Source: Sphingobium sp. BYY-5
Lineage (GTDB): Bacteria; Pseudomonadota; Alphaproteobacteria; Sphingomonadales; Sphingomonadaceae
Length of the DNA: 64,000 nucleotides
NCBI RefSeq assembly: GCF_022758885.1
Contig: NZ_JALEBH010000002.1
Span: forward strand, 186,001-250,000
Direction of reading: 5' to 3'
A program made the translations under genes and the position numbers. The notes beneath the pieces are model-generated. The model ran no database searches and had not been told where the DNA came from. It saw only the letters and a program-made list of their open reading frames with translations. This document shows, piece by piece, positions 54,806 to 62,568 of this stretch. Position 1 is the stretch's first letter; each line of letters starts with the position of its first letter.

Positions 54806-55551
54806 CCGGCATTCTCTATCATGGCCAACCCAACGGCCCCAGCTTCACCGTTCTCGCCGCCGCCTTCGAGAAGGGCGTCGATCTCGACCGCCGCCCGATC
54901 GATCTGGTCGCGGGCGAGCGACATTCCTCCGCCCTGCCCCACGGGCATGAGGTGGACCAGTCGATCGAAGGCGAAGGCCCGGTGCTGTTGGTTGGTGAGG
55001 TGGCGATGACCGACAGCATCTTCCTTGCCTGCTATCTGGATGAAACCGGTTCCGGCCCTGCGATCCGCCCGGCCGATCCCTATGCCCGCTGGCAAATGAT
55101 GGCCTGGTGCCGCTATGTCATCGAGCGCGTCGCTCCGGCCGCTGCCTGCCTGGGCAATGCCGCCGCGCCGCCTGCTGCCGTGCCCGCTGGCATCGCCAGC
55201 GCGGATCTTGCGGCTCGCTGGAAGGATGCGGTTGAGCGCCATGCGGACGAAACCAAGCTGGCTGACAGCCGCACGAAGATCATCCAGGCGGTCGAGAAGG
55301 TCGAGGCGCAACTGGCCGATGGCCGCGACTGGTTGATCGGCGATTTCTCCATCGCCGATCTGGAGAGCTTCGCCTGGCTTGCAGGGATGCGCCGGATCGT
55401 CCCCGAAGCCTTCACCGCTTCGCCCCGTACCGATGCATGGGACGCGCGCCTACGCGCGCGACCTGCCGTGGCGCAGGCACTGGGCCTTGCCACCGTCCCG
55501 GAACCCGAAGCAGTCTGGGCGCCCGGCCCGGAGATTAATCGCTGGGGCTGA
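54802..55551 (+). CDS. glutathione S-transferase-like protein, partner of the LigF-like GST
   Basis: 249 aa. GST fold but divergent: N-terminal GILYHGQPNGPSFTVLAAAFEKGVDLDRRPIDL and C-terminal VEAQLADGRDWLIGDFSIADLESFAWL, with the usual glutathione-binding ES/DS turn present only as AMTDSIFLACYLDE. ATGA overlap with the upstream GST means equal translation. Resembles in arrangement the heterodimeric beta-etherase BaeA/BaeB of Novosphingobium (recalled), in which two unlike GSTs form one enzyme. Activity not shown. Confidence 0.83.
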   Translation: MTGILYHGQPNGPSFTVLAAAFEKGVDLDRRPIDLVAGERHSSALPHGHEVDQSIEGEGPVLLVGEVAMTDSIFLACYLDETGSGPAIRPADPYARWQMMAWCRYVIERVAPAAACLGNAAAPPAAVPAGIASADLAARWKDAVERHADETKLADSRTKIIQAVEKVEAQLADGRDWLIGDFSIADLESFAWLAGMRRIVPEAFTASPRTDAWDARLRARPAVAQALGLATVPEPEAVWAPGPEINRWG

Positions 55552-55555
55552 CAGG

Positions 55556-57118
55556 ATGCGTGCGATCGACTATTTCGACCGGGGCCATGATCGTGACCCC
55601 GCCTGCCCCTGCCTGATCGACGCGGCCAGCGGCGAGACGCTGAGCTTTGCGCAGGTGAGGGTGCTGACGCAGCGGATCGCCGCTGCCCTCCATGCGGCGG
55701 GATTTCGCGACCAGGAGCCGGTCGCGCTCTATGGTCCCAACAGTGCAACGATGATGATCGCCCTGCTCGCCATCTGGCGCGCCAATGGCCAGTGGGTGCC
55801 GGTCAACACCCGCAATGCCATCGACGCAAACGCCGCCTATCTCGACTATGTCCGTTGCGGCTGGCTCTTCTATCATTCAAGCCAGGCGGCGGACGTCGCG
55901 CAATTGAAGGCGCGCGTGTCCAGCCTGACCCGTTTCGTCTGCCTCGACCGCGAGATGGCGGGCGATCCCTCTCTTGATCGCTTCATTCGAGACAGCGAAG
56001 CGGACAGCTTGCCGGACTTTTCCGATCCGTTCGGCAAGCCCGACGACGTGGTAGGCCTCTTCCCCACCGGCGGCACGACCGGGCCGTCCAAGGGCGTGGT
56101 CGTGACCAATCTTGGCTGGGGCACGATGATCGAGACGTTGGCGCAAGCCGTCGATGGCCGCACGGACGCACCTGTCTCACTCGTTGTCGCGCCTATCACC
56201 CATGCCGCTGGCCCGGTGGCGTTGGCGACGCTGTCATTGGGCGCGACCCAGATCATCCTTCCCGGATTCGACGCCGGCGCCGTGCTGGAGTCGATCGAGC
56301 GCTATCGCGTCACCCATGTCTATATGCCGCCGACCGCGCTTTATTCGCTGCTCGACGCGCCGGGACTGGCGACCAGGGACACCACGTCGCTCAAAATCTT
56401 CCTCCTCGTCGGCTCTCCCGTTTCCCCGGAGAAACTGCGCCGCGCAGTGGAAATATTCGGCCCCTGCCTCTGCCAGGCCTATGGCCAGGTGGAATCGCCG
56501 ATGATCGTCACCTGGCTTTCTCCGGAGGTCGTCGCCGCTGCTGCCGCCGGGGATCGCCCCGAACGCCTCGCGAGCTGTGGCCAGCCCAGCCGATCCGTCA
56601 CCGTCGCGATCATGGATGAGGCAGGCAATCTCCTCCCCGATGGCGAAGCGGGCGAACTGGTAGTGCGCGGCGTCCTGGTCTCCCGCGAATATTATGAGAT
56701 GCCAGAAGCCACCGCCGAAGTCCGCACCCATGGCTGGCACCATACGGGCGACATCGCCCGGCGCGATACGGACGGCTATCTCTACATCGTCGATCGCAAG
56801 AAGGACATGGTCGTTTCCGGTGGCTTCAACGTCTTTTCCGCCGAAGTGGAGGCTGCCGTCACCGAATTGCCCCAGGTGCGCGAATGCGCGGTTATCGGCG
56901 TGCCCCATGAAAAATGGGGCGAGGCAGTCCACGCCATTGTCGTTGCCGACAATATCGGGGAAACAGAGATCATCTCTCATGCCAAGGCCCGGCTGGGCGG
57001 AGTGAAGGCGCCCAAGAGCGTCGCCTTCGTCCCCGCCATTCCCCGGACCGCCGCCGGAAAGATGGACAAGAAAGCCCTGCGCGCCGCCTATTGGACCGGC
57101 GTGCGGATGGTCAACTGA
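55556..57118 (+). CDS. AMP-forming aryl/acyl-CoA ligase
   Basis: 520 aa ANL enzyme. Phosphate loop LFPTGGTTGPSKGVVVTN (GG in place of the usual SG), AYGQVE, HHTGDIARRDTDGYLYIVDRKKDMVVSGGFNVFSAEVE and C-terminal Lys in PRTAAGKMDKKALR. ATG 55556 gives the normal start. Placed after the GSTs and 86 bp before the PQQ enzyme. Likely activates a carboxylic acid made from the dimer, for example a hydroxycinnamate or the phenylpropanoid side-chain acid; the exact acid is unknown. Confidence 0.91.
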   Translation: MRAIDYFDRGHDRDPACPCLIDAASGETLSFAQVRVLTQRIAAALHAAGFRDQEPVALYGPNSATMMIALLAIWRANGQWVPVNTRNAIDANAAYLDYVRCGWLFYHSSQAADVAQLKARVSSLTRFVCLDREMAGDPSLDRFIRDSEADSLPDFSDPFGKPDDVVGLFPTGGTTGPSKGVVVTNLGWGTMIETLAQAVDGRTDAPVSLVVAPITHAAGPVALATLSLGATQIILPGFDAGAVLESIERYRVTHVYMPPTALYSLLDAPGLATRDTTSLKIFLLVGSPVSPEKLRRAVEIFGPCLCQAYGQVESPMIVTWLSPEVVAAAAAGDRPERLASCGQPSRSVTVAIMDEAGNLLPDGEAGELVVRGVLVSREYYEMPEATAEVRTHGWHHTGDIARRDTDGYLYIVDRKKDMVVSGGFNVFSAEVEAAVTELPQVRECAVIGVPHEKWGEAVHAIVVADNIGETEIISHAKARLGGVKAPKSVAFVPAIPRTAAGKMDKKALRAAYWTGVRMVN

Positions 57119-57203
57119 ACGATTTCCAGTCAATCGGAAGTCACAACAAACAAACGGCCTGAGCGAGATGAAGACATCCGCTCGACAGATGGAGAGGAAG
57201 AGG

Positions 57204-59333
57204 ATGCGGATCGCCATTGCGCTGCTGCTGGGAACGAGCCTGGCCCTGTCGGCTTGCAGCCGGAGCGAAAACCAGAACGCCGCTGCTGTCTCGACTTCGG
57301 ACGGAGTCGATGCCGCTCGCATCATCGCGGCCAAGCCGGCCGAATGGCTCTCGACCGGGCGCACCTATGATGAGCAGCGGTTCAGCCCCCTCTCCGCCAT
57401 CAACCAGGAGAATGTCGGCAAGCTGGGCCTTGCCTGGTCGGCCGACATGGACACCAATCGTGGGCAGGAAGCGACGCCCCTCTTCATCGACGGCGCCCTC
57501 TATGCCTCCACCGCCTGGAGCATGGTGAAGGCCTATGACGCGCGCAGCGGCAAGCTGCTCTGGTCCTACGATCCGGAAGTCCCGCGCGAGACTTTGGTGA
57601 AGGCCTGTTGCGACGCGGTCAATCGCGGTGTTGCCGCCTGGGGCGACAAGATTTTCGTCGGCACGCTCGACGGCCGGCTGATCGCCATCGACCGCAAGAG
57701 CGGCAAGCCGGTCTGGAGCGTCGTCACGCTTGATCCCAAGAGCAACGCCACCATCACAGGCGCGCCGCGCGTGGTGGACGGGCTAGTCGTGATCGGCAAT
57801 GGCGGCGCGGAGTTCGGCGCGCGCGGCTATGTCGCCGCCTATGATGCCGATACGGGCAAGGAACGCTGGCGCTTCTACACCGTCCCGGCCCAGCCCGGCA
57901 CGGAAAAGGAACCGGACTATCTCAAGAAAGCCGCCGCCACCTGGTACGGCGAATGGTGGAAGCAGGGCGGCGGCGGCACCGTGTGGGATGCCATGGCCTA
58001 CGACCCGGAACTCGATCTCCTCTATATCGGCGTAGGCAATGGATCGCCCTGGAACCAGGCCTATCGATCGGAGGGCAAGGGCGACAATCTCTACCTCTCC
58101 TCGATCGTCGCGGTCCACGCGAAAACAGGGGAATATGCCTGGCACTACCAGACGACGCCGGGCGATAGCTGGGACTTCACGGCGACCCAGCATATCATGC
58201 TGGCGGACCTGGAAATCGATGGACACAAGCGCAAGGTGCTGATGCAGGCGCCCAAGAACGGCTTCTTCTATGTGCTCGATCGCACCAACGGAAAACTGCT
58301 GTCGGCGAAGAATTTCGTGCCGGTCAACTGGGCGAGCGGTATCGACATGAAGACCGGCCGGCCGATCGAGAAGCCGGAAGCGCGCTATTATAAGACGGGC
58401 AAACCCTTCATTGGCTCCCCCGGCGCGACCGGCGCGCATAGCTGGCACCCCATGGCGTTCGACCCGAAATCATCGCTGGTCTTCATCCCCGCCAACCTCG
58501 CCGCCTTCCCTTATTTCCCGGAAAAGGGATGGAAGGCAAACAAGCTGGGCTTCAATGTCGGCGTAGACATTGCTGCTGCCGCTATGCCTGCTGACAAGGC
58601 CGTGCGCGACGCGGCGATGAAAGCGACCACCGGCGCGCTCATCGCTTGGGACCCGGTGGCGCAGAAGGAACGCTGGCGCGTTTCCTACAAGGGGCCGTGG
58701 AATGGCGGTCTGCTGGCGACTGGTGGCGATCTCGTTTTCCAGGGGACGGCGACGGGTGACTTCAACGCCTACGCGACCAGGGACGGCCGTAAGCTCTGGT
58801 CCTTCCCGGCGCAAACCGGCATCGTCGCCGCGCCGATCAGCTATGAACTGGACGGCCAGCAATATGTGGCGGTGATGGCGGGCTGGGGCGGCGTCTGGGC
58901 GCTGGCGCCCGGCATCCTCTCCGACAAGAGCGGCCCAAGCCGCAACATCAGCCGCCTGCTCGTCTTCAAGCTGGACGGCAAGGCGACCCTGCCCGCGCCG
59001 CCGCCCCATTCGGCCATGCCGCTCGACCCGCCGCCTTCCACCGCCAGCGCGGCGGATATCGCGGCCGGCGGCGCGCGTTTCGGCCGCTATTGCAGCACCT
59101 GTCATGGCGACGCTGCGGTCGGCGGCAGCATCGTCCCCGACCTGCGCCGCAGCGCCGCGCTGAACGACAAGGGCACATGGCAGATGATCGTCCATGACGG
59201 TGCGCTCAAGGATAATGGCATGGTCGGCTTCGCGTCGATTTTCTCAGCTCAAGAGATCGAAAATATCCGCGCCTATGTCATCCACCGGGCCAATGAGGAC
59301 AAGAGACTGGAAACCACCGCCAATGCCCATTGA
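57204..59333 (+). CDS. PQQ-dependent quinohaemoprotein alcohol dehydrogenase (lipoprotein)
   Basis: 709 aa periplasmic enzyme oxidising primary alcohols to aldehydes or acids. Lipobox LALSACS with Cys18. Eight-bladed PQQ propeller: W-motifs throughout, vicinal Cys pair in VKACCDAVNRG, and PGDSWDFTATQ with the catalytic Asp. C-terminal cytochrome c domain from about residue 600 with haem site CSTCH (Cys630). ATG 57204 follows gagaggaagagg; an upstream ATG is less suited to the signal. May oxidise the gamma-alcohol of a lignin dimer in the periplasm before or after uptake. Stop overlaps the next start by 11 bp. Confidence 0.93.
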   Translation: MRIAIALLLGTSLALSACSRSENQNAAAVSTSDGVDAARIIAAKPAEWLSTGRTYDEQRFSPLSAINQENVGKLGLAWSADMDTNRGQEATPLFIDGALYASTAWSMVKAYDARSGKLLWSYDPEVPRETLVKACCDAVNRGVAAWGDKIFVGTLDGRLIAIDRKSGKPVWSVVTLDPKSNATITGAPRVVDGLVVIGNGGAEFGARGYVAAYDADTGKERWRFYTVPAQPGTEKEPDYLKKAAATWYGEWWKQGGGGTVWDAMAYDPELDLLYIGVGNGSPWNQAYRSEGKGDNLYLSSIVAVHAKTGEYAWHYQTTPGDSWDFTATQHIMLADLEIDGHKRKVLMQAPKNGFFYVLDRTNGKLLSAKNFVPVNWASGIDMKTGRPIEKPEARYYKTGKPFIGSPGATGAHSWHPMAFDPKSSLVFIPANLAAFPYFPEKGWKANKLGFNVGVDIAAAAMPADKAVRDAAMKATTGALIAWDPVAQKERWRVSYKGPWNGGLLATGGDLVFQGTATGDFNAYATRDGRKLWSFPAQTGIVAAPISYELDGQQYVAVMAGWGGVWALAPGILSDKSGPSRNISRLLVFKLDGKATLPAPPPHSAMPLDPPPSTASAADIAAGGARFGRYCSTCHGDAAVGGSIVPDLRRSAALNDKGTWQMIVHDGALKDNGMVGFASIFSAQEIENIRAYVIHRANEDKRLETTANAH

Positions 59334-60225
59334 TCCGACCAAAATCCTCGCCATCGACGTTCATGTCCATGCCGAAGTGTCGTGCCACGATCCCGAAGAC
59401 CCGGTGATGGCCAAATATTTCGACGCCGCATCCACCTATTTCAAGGCGGATCGCAAGCGTCCGACCATCCCCGAAACCATCGCTTATTATCGCGAGCAGA
59501 ATATTGCCTTCTGCCTGTTCACCGTCGATTGTGAGAGCGGCATCGGCGCCAAGCGGATCAGCAATTATGAAGTGGCGGAACTGGCCGCCGACCATAGCGA
59601 TATCGTGATCCCCTTTGCCTCGATCGACCCGCGCAAGGGCAAGTTCGGCGCACGGGAAGCCCGCGATCTGGTCGAGAATTACGGGGTGAAGGGCTTCAAA
59701 TTCCACGGCATCATGCAGGATTGCCATCCGGCCGATCGCGTAGCCTATCCCATCTACGAAGTTATCGCGGAGTATAAGCTGCCCGCCATCTTCCACACCG
59801 GCCATTCGGGCATGGGCACGGGTATGAAGGGTGGCGGCGGCGTGCGCCTGAAATACGGCCAGCCCATGCTGGTGGACGATGTTGCGGTCGATTTCCCCGA
59901 CATGAAAATCATCCTCGCCCATCCAAGCTGGCCCTGGACCGACGAAAGCCTGTCGATGGCTTTGCACAAGAACAATGTCTTCATCGACCTCAGCGGATGG
60001 TCACCCAAATATTTTCCCAAGCAGATCATCCAATATGCCAACACGCAGCTCAAGCATAAGATGCTGTTCGGTTCCGACTGGCCGCTCATCCGCCCGGAAA
60101 AATGGATCGACGCCGCCCGCGAAGCAGGCTTCCGTGAGGAGGTGCTGCCCCTCATCATGAAGGATAATGCGGTGAAGCTGCTGGGGCTGGGCCAGAGCAT
60201 TTTCCAGTCAGGTGGAAACGCCTGA
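59323..60225 (+). CDS. amidohydrolase-2 family protein (decarboxylase or hydrolase)
   Basis: 300 aa TIM-barrel metal enzyme. Ligands: His14 and His16 in AIDVHVHAE, His in IFHTGHSG, His in ILAHPSWPW and Asp in LFGSDWPLI. The family includes gamma-resorcylate, salicylate and isoorotate decarboxylases and 4-oxalomesaconate-type hydrolases. Unlike LigW it has the ordinary HxH start. It overlaps the PQQ enzyme gene, so it belongs to the same transcript; a hairpin overlaps its last codons. A second decarboxylation in the pathway is possible. Confidence 0.87.
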   Translation: MPIDPTKILAIDVHVHAEVSCHDPEDPVMAKYFDAASTYFKADRKRPTIPETIAYYREQNIAFCLFTVDCESGIGAKRISNYEVAELAADHSDIVIPFASIDPRKGKFGAREARDLVENYGVKGFKFHGIMQDCHPADRVAYPIYEVIAEYKLPAIFHTGHSGMGTGMKGGGGVRLKYGQPMLVDDVAVDFPDMKIILAHPSWPWTDESLSMALHKNNVFIDLSGWSPKYFPKQIIQYANTQLKHKMLFGSDWPLIRPEKWIDAAREAGFREEVLPLIMKDNAVKLLGLGQSIFQSGGNA

Positions 60226-60237
60226 CTGGAAAATGCT
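60196..60237 (+). terminator. 17-bp stem overlapping the end of the amidohydrolase gene
   Basis: AGCATTTTCCAGTCAGG (60196-60212) and CCTGACTGGAAAATGCT (60221-60237) pair perfectly around an 8-base loop. The left arm encodes the last residues (QSIFQSGG) and the stop codon lies in the right arm. Only a weak T run follows, and it also lies between convergent operons, so it could work in both directions or protect the mRNA end. Confidence 0.65.
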
Positions 60238-60293
60238 TTAAACCAAAAACGTAGGGCGTTTGGCCTCAGAAACAAGGATCAGGAAGGCGTCTT

Positions 60294-60638
60294 TCAGGGC
60301 TGTTCGGCGAGGGAGTAGATACGGGTCGCTTCGGTCCATTTAACGCCGGGTATCGCCCAGGGAAGCGGGCGCTGGACTTCGTCCATCTGCGTTTCCCACG
60401 CCTGCACCGCCGGATTGGAGGCGTCGGCGGCCGCTTTGGCCGCCGGGTCGAAATCCGGGCCGGTCTCCATCAGCATGACCAGCCGATTGCCGCTGCGATA
60501 AATGTCCATCGCGGTGATGTCCGCATCGCGGATACTCTCCCCTATCGCGGGCGGAACCGCGCCTGACGCGTGCCAGGCTTCGTAGCGGGAGATGGCCTCG
60601 GCCTCGTCGACCAGGTCGATCAGCAGGATATGCCGCAT
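60294..60638 (-). CDS. L-rhamnose mutarotase-family protein (6-deoxy-sugar mutarotase)
   Basis: 114 aa, DUF718/RhaM-like: HILLIDLVDEAEAISRYEAWHASGAVPPAIGESIRDADITAMDIYRSGNRLVMLMETGPDFDP. Interconverts sugar anomers; here probably L-fucose or L-rhamnose. ATG 60638 overlaps the stop of the SDR (TGATG). Last gene of the minus-strand operon. Proteins of this family beside fucose-type SDRs are often annotated as L-fucose mutarotase. Confidence 0.88.
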   Translation of the reverse strand: MRHILLIDLVDEAEAISRYEAWHASGAVPPAIGESIRDADITAMDIYRSGNRLVMLMETGPDFDPAAKAAADASNPAVQAWETQMDEVQRPLPWAIPGVKWTEATRIYSLAEQP

Positions 60639-61369
60639 CAGTTGACCCATCCACCGTCGATGACGTGGACCGCGCCGGTGGTGAAACCGGCCTCGTCACT
60701 GGCAAGATAAAGCACCAGCGCCGCAATCTCCTCCGCGCGCCCCAGGCGCCCCATCGGCTGGCGCGCCACGAACGCCGCCTGCGCCGCCTCATAATCGCCA
60801 GTGTCATGCAATCGCTGCTGCAAGGACGGCGTATCGATCGTGCCGGGGCAGATGCAGTTGCAGCGCACGCCCTGCCCCACGAAATCGGCCGCGACCGCCT
60901 TAGTCAGGCCGATGACGCCCGCCTTGCTCGCGCCATAAGCGAAGCGGTTGGGGATGCCCTTCACCGAACTGGCGATGGAGGACATGTTGACGATGGAGCC
61001 TGCCCCCTTCTCCAGCATCCCCGGCAGGAAAGCGCGGATCGTATGATACATGGCGGTCATGTTGAGCGAGAGGGCGAAATCCCAATCCTCCTGGCTACAT
61101 TCCAGGATGTTGCCTGCATGGACCACGCCCGCGATATTGGCGAGTATGTCGATCGCGCCGACCTCCGCCGCCAACGCCCGCACCGCCGCGCCATCGGTCG
61201 CGTCGAGCGCGCGCAATTCGCAGCCGTCCAGGCCGTCCAGCGCTTGCGCGTCCCGGTCAGTCGCGATCACCCGCGCGCCCTCCGCCAGGAAGCGCTGCGC
61301 CGTGGCGCGACCGATACCGCGCGCCGCCGCCGTCACCAGCGCGACCTTGCCGTCAAGACGCCCGCTCAT
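60638..61369 (-). CDS. SDR, probable 2-keto-3-deoxy-L-fuconate dehydrogenase
   Basis: 243 aa. TAAARGIG at residues 13-20 (Ala-rich instead of TGxxxGIG, the BDH2-like group), NIAG 78-81, Ser131, Tyr145 and Lys149 (YGASK), SGSIVNMSSIASSVKGIPNRFAYGASKAGVIGLTKAVAADFV and C-terminal GAVHVIDGGWVN. This group includes 2-keto-3-deoxy-L-fuconate dehydrogenase of Xanthomonas and Burkholderia. ATGA overlap with the upstream dehydratase. Expected product is 2,4-diketo-3-deoxy-L-fuconate. Confidence 0.87.
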   Translation of the reverse strand: MSGRLDGKVALVTAAARGIGRATAQRFLAEGARVIATDRDAQALDGLDGCELRALDATDGAAVRALAAEVGAIDILANIAGVVHAGNILECSQEDWDFALSLNMTAMYHTIRAFLPGMLEKGAGSIVNMSSIASSVKGIPNRFAYGASKAGVIGLTKAVAADFVGQGVRCNCICPGTIDTPSLQQRLHDTGDYEAAQAAFVARQPMGRLGRAEEIAALVLYLASDEAGFTTGAVHVIDGGWVN

Positions 61370-62568
61370 GCGCGCGCCCTCGTAGGCAGACATTCTGGGC
61401 CGATGGGATCGAAAGCCTTGTACGTCAAAATAAACTCCTGATGGCCGAGGGATTCCGAAATGCTGCGTTCGCCCGCCGCGACGGCAAGCACCTTGTCATA
61501 AATTTCCATGCCGACCTGCTCCAGCGTTGCTTCGCCTTCCAGGATTCGGCCGGCATTGATGTCCATGTCGGCGGCCAGGCGGCGCGCGGTGTCGGGATTG
61601 GCGCAAATCTTGATGACCGGCGAAATGGCCGATCCGACCACGGAGCCGCGCCCGGTGGTGAAAAGGGTGAGGTGCGCGCCGCAGGCGATCAGTTCCACGA
61701 TCTCCGCATTGTCGGAAATATTGGGGAAGCCAAAACGCGGCTCGCCATCGGGCACTACGTCGAGCAGATAGAGGCCACCTGTCGGCGGCACGTCGCCCGG
61801 CTTCAATATGCCGTCGATCGTGGAGGAGCCTGATTTGCTATAGGCGCCCATCGACTTTTCTTCCTGCGTGGTAAGGCCGCCCTCTGCATTGCCCGGCGCG
61901 AAACTCCCGAAGCCCATGATGGTGTAATAGGCTTCGGCCTTCTGCACACAGGCCTCGATCGCCGCGGCCAGGGCAGGGGTCGCCGCGCGATCGGCCATGA
62001 TCGTCTCGCAGCCGACCAGTTCGCCCGTCTCCTCGAAGATGCAGGACGCCCCGTCCGTCACCAGCCGGTCGAAGGCGCGCCCTACCGCCGGATTGGCCGT
62101 GATGCCGCTGGTGCCGTCCGACCCGCCGCATATGGTACCGACCACCAGTTCCTCTATGCCCATCGGTACGCGCGGGGTGTCGGCGATGGCGGCGCGCACG
62201 CGCTGCACCGCCGCTTGTCCCGCCGCGATCGTCGCCGCCGTGCCACCTGTTTCCTGGATCACCAGCAACTCTGCGGGACGCCCGCTCGCTCGCGCCACCG
62301 CCAGCAACCGCTCGCGGTTGAAGCTCTCGCAACCCAGCGACACGATCACCAGCCCACCGACATTGGGATGGGTGGCGATCGCTTCCATCATCCTGGTAGC
62401 ATAGGCATTGGGATAGCAGCCGGGGAAGCCGATAAGCTGCACGTCCGGATCGTCAGCCTTGTCGACGATCCGCCGCGCGACATGATGCGCGCATTCGACC
62501 AGATAGGCGACCGCAACGACATTGCGGATGCCCTTGCGTCCATCCTGCCGGAGCCAGGCCTCGATCAT
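61366..62568 (-). CDS. UxaA-type sugar-acid dehydratase, large domain only
   Basis: 400 aa. Matches the altronate/galactarate dehydratase C-terminal domain: RKGIRNVVAVAYLVECAHHVA, GFPGCYPNAYATRMMEAIATHPNVGGLVIVSLGCE, VVGTICGGSDGTSGITANPAVGRAFD and MGFGSFAPGNAEGGLTTQEEKSMGAYSKSGSS. Full-length UxaA also has an N-terminal SAF domain; here that domain is fused to the upstream aldo/keto reductase. Expected to dehydrate a sugar acid such as L-fuconate to the 2-keto-3-deoxy acid. ATG 62568 overlaps the upstream stop (ATGA) and follows ggaggaagggg. Confidence 0.88.
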   Translation of the reverse strand: MIEAWLRQDGRKGIRNVVAVAYLVECAHHVARRIVDKADDPDVQLIGFPGCYPNAYATRMMEAIATHPNVGGLVIVSLGCESFNRERLLAVARASGRPAELLVIQETGGTAATIAAGQAAVQRVRAAIADTPRVPMGIEELVVGTICGGSDGTSGITANPAVGRAFDRLVTDGASCIFEETGELVGCETIMADRAATPALAAAIEACVQKAEAYYTIMGFGSFAPGNAEGGLTTQEEKSMGAYSKSGSSTIDGILKPGDVPPTGGLYLLDVVPDGEPRFGFPNISDNAEIVELIACGAHLTLFTTGRGSVVGSAISPVIKICANPDTARRLAADMDINAGRILEGEATLEQVGMEIYDKVLAVAAGERSISESLGHQEFILTYKAFDPIGPECLPTRARA

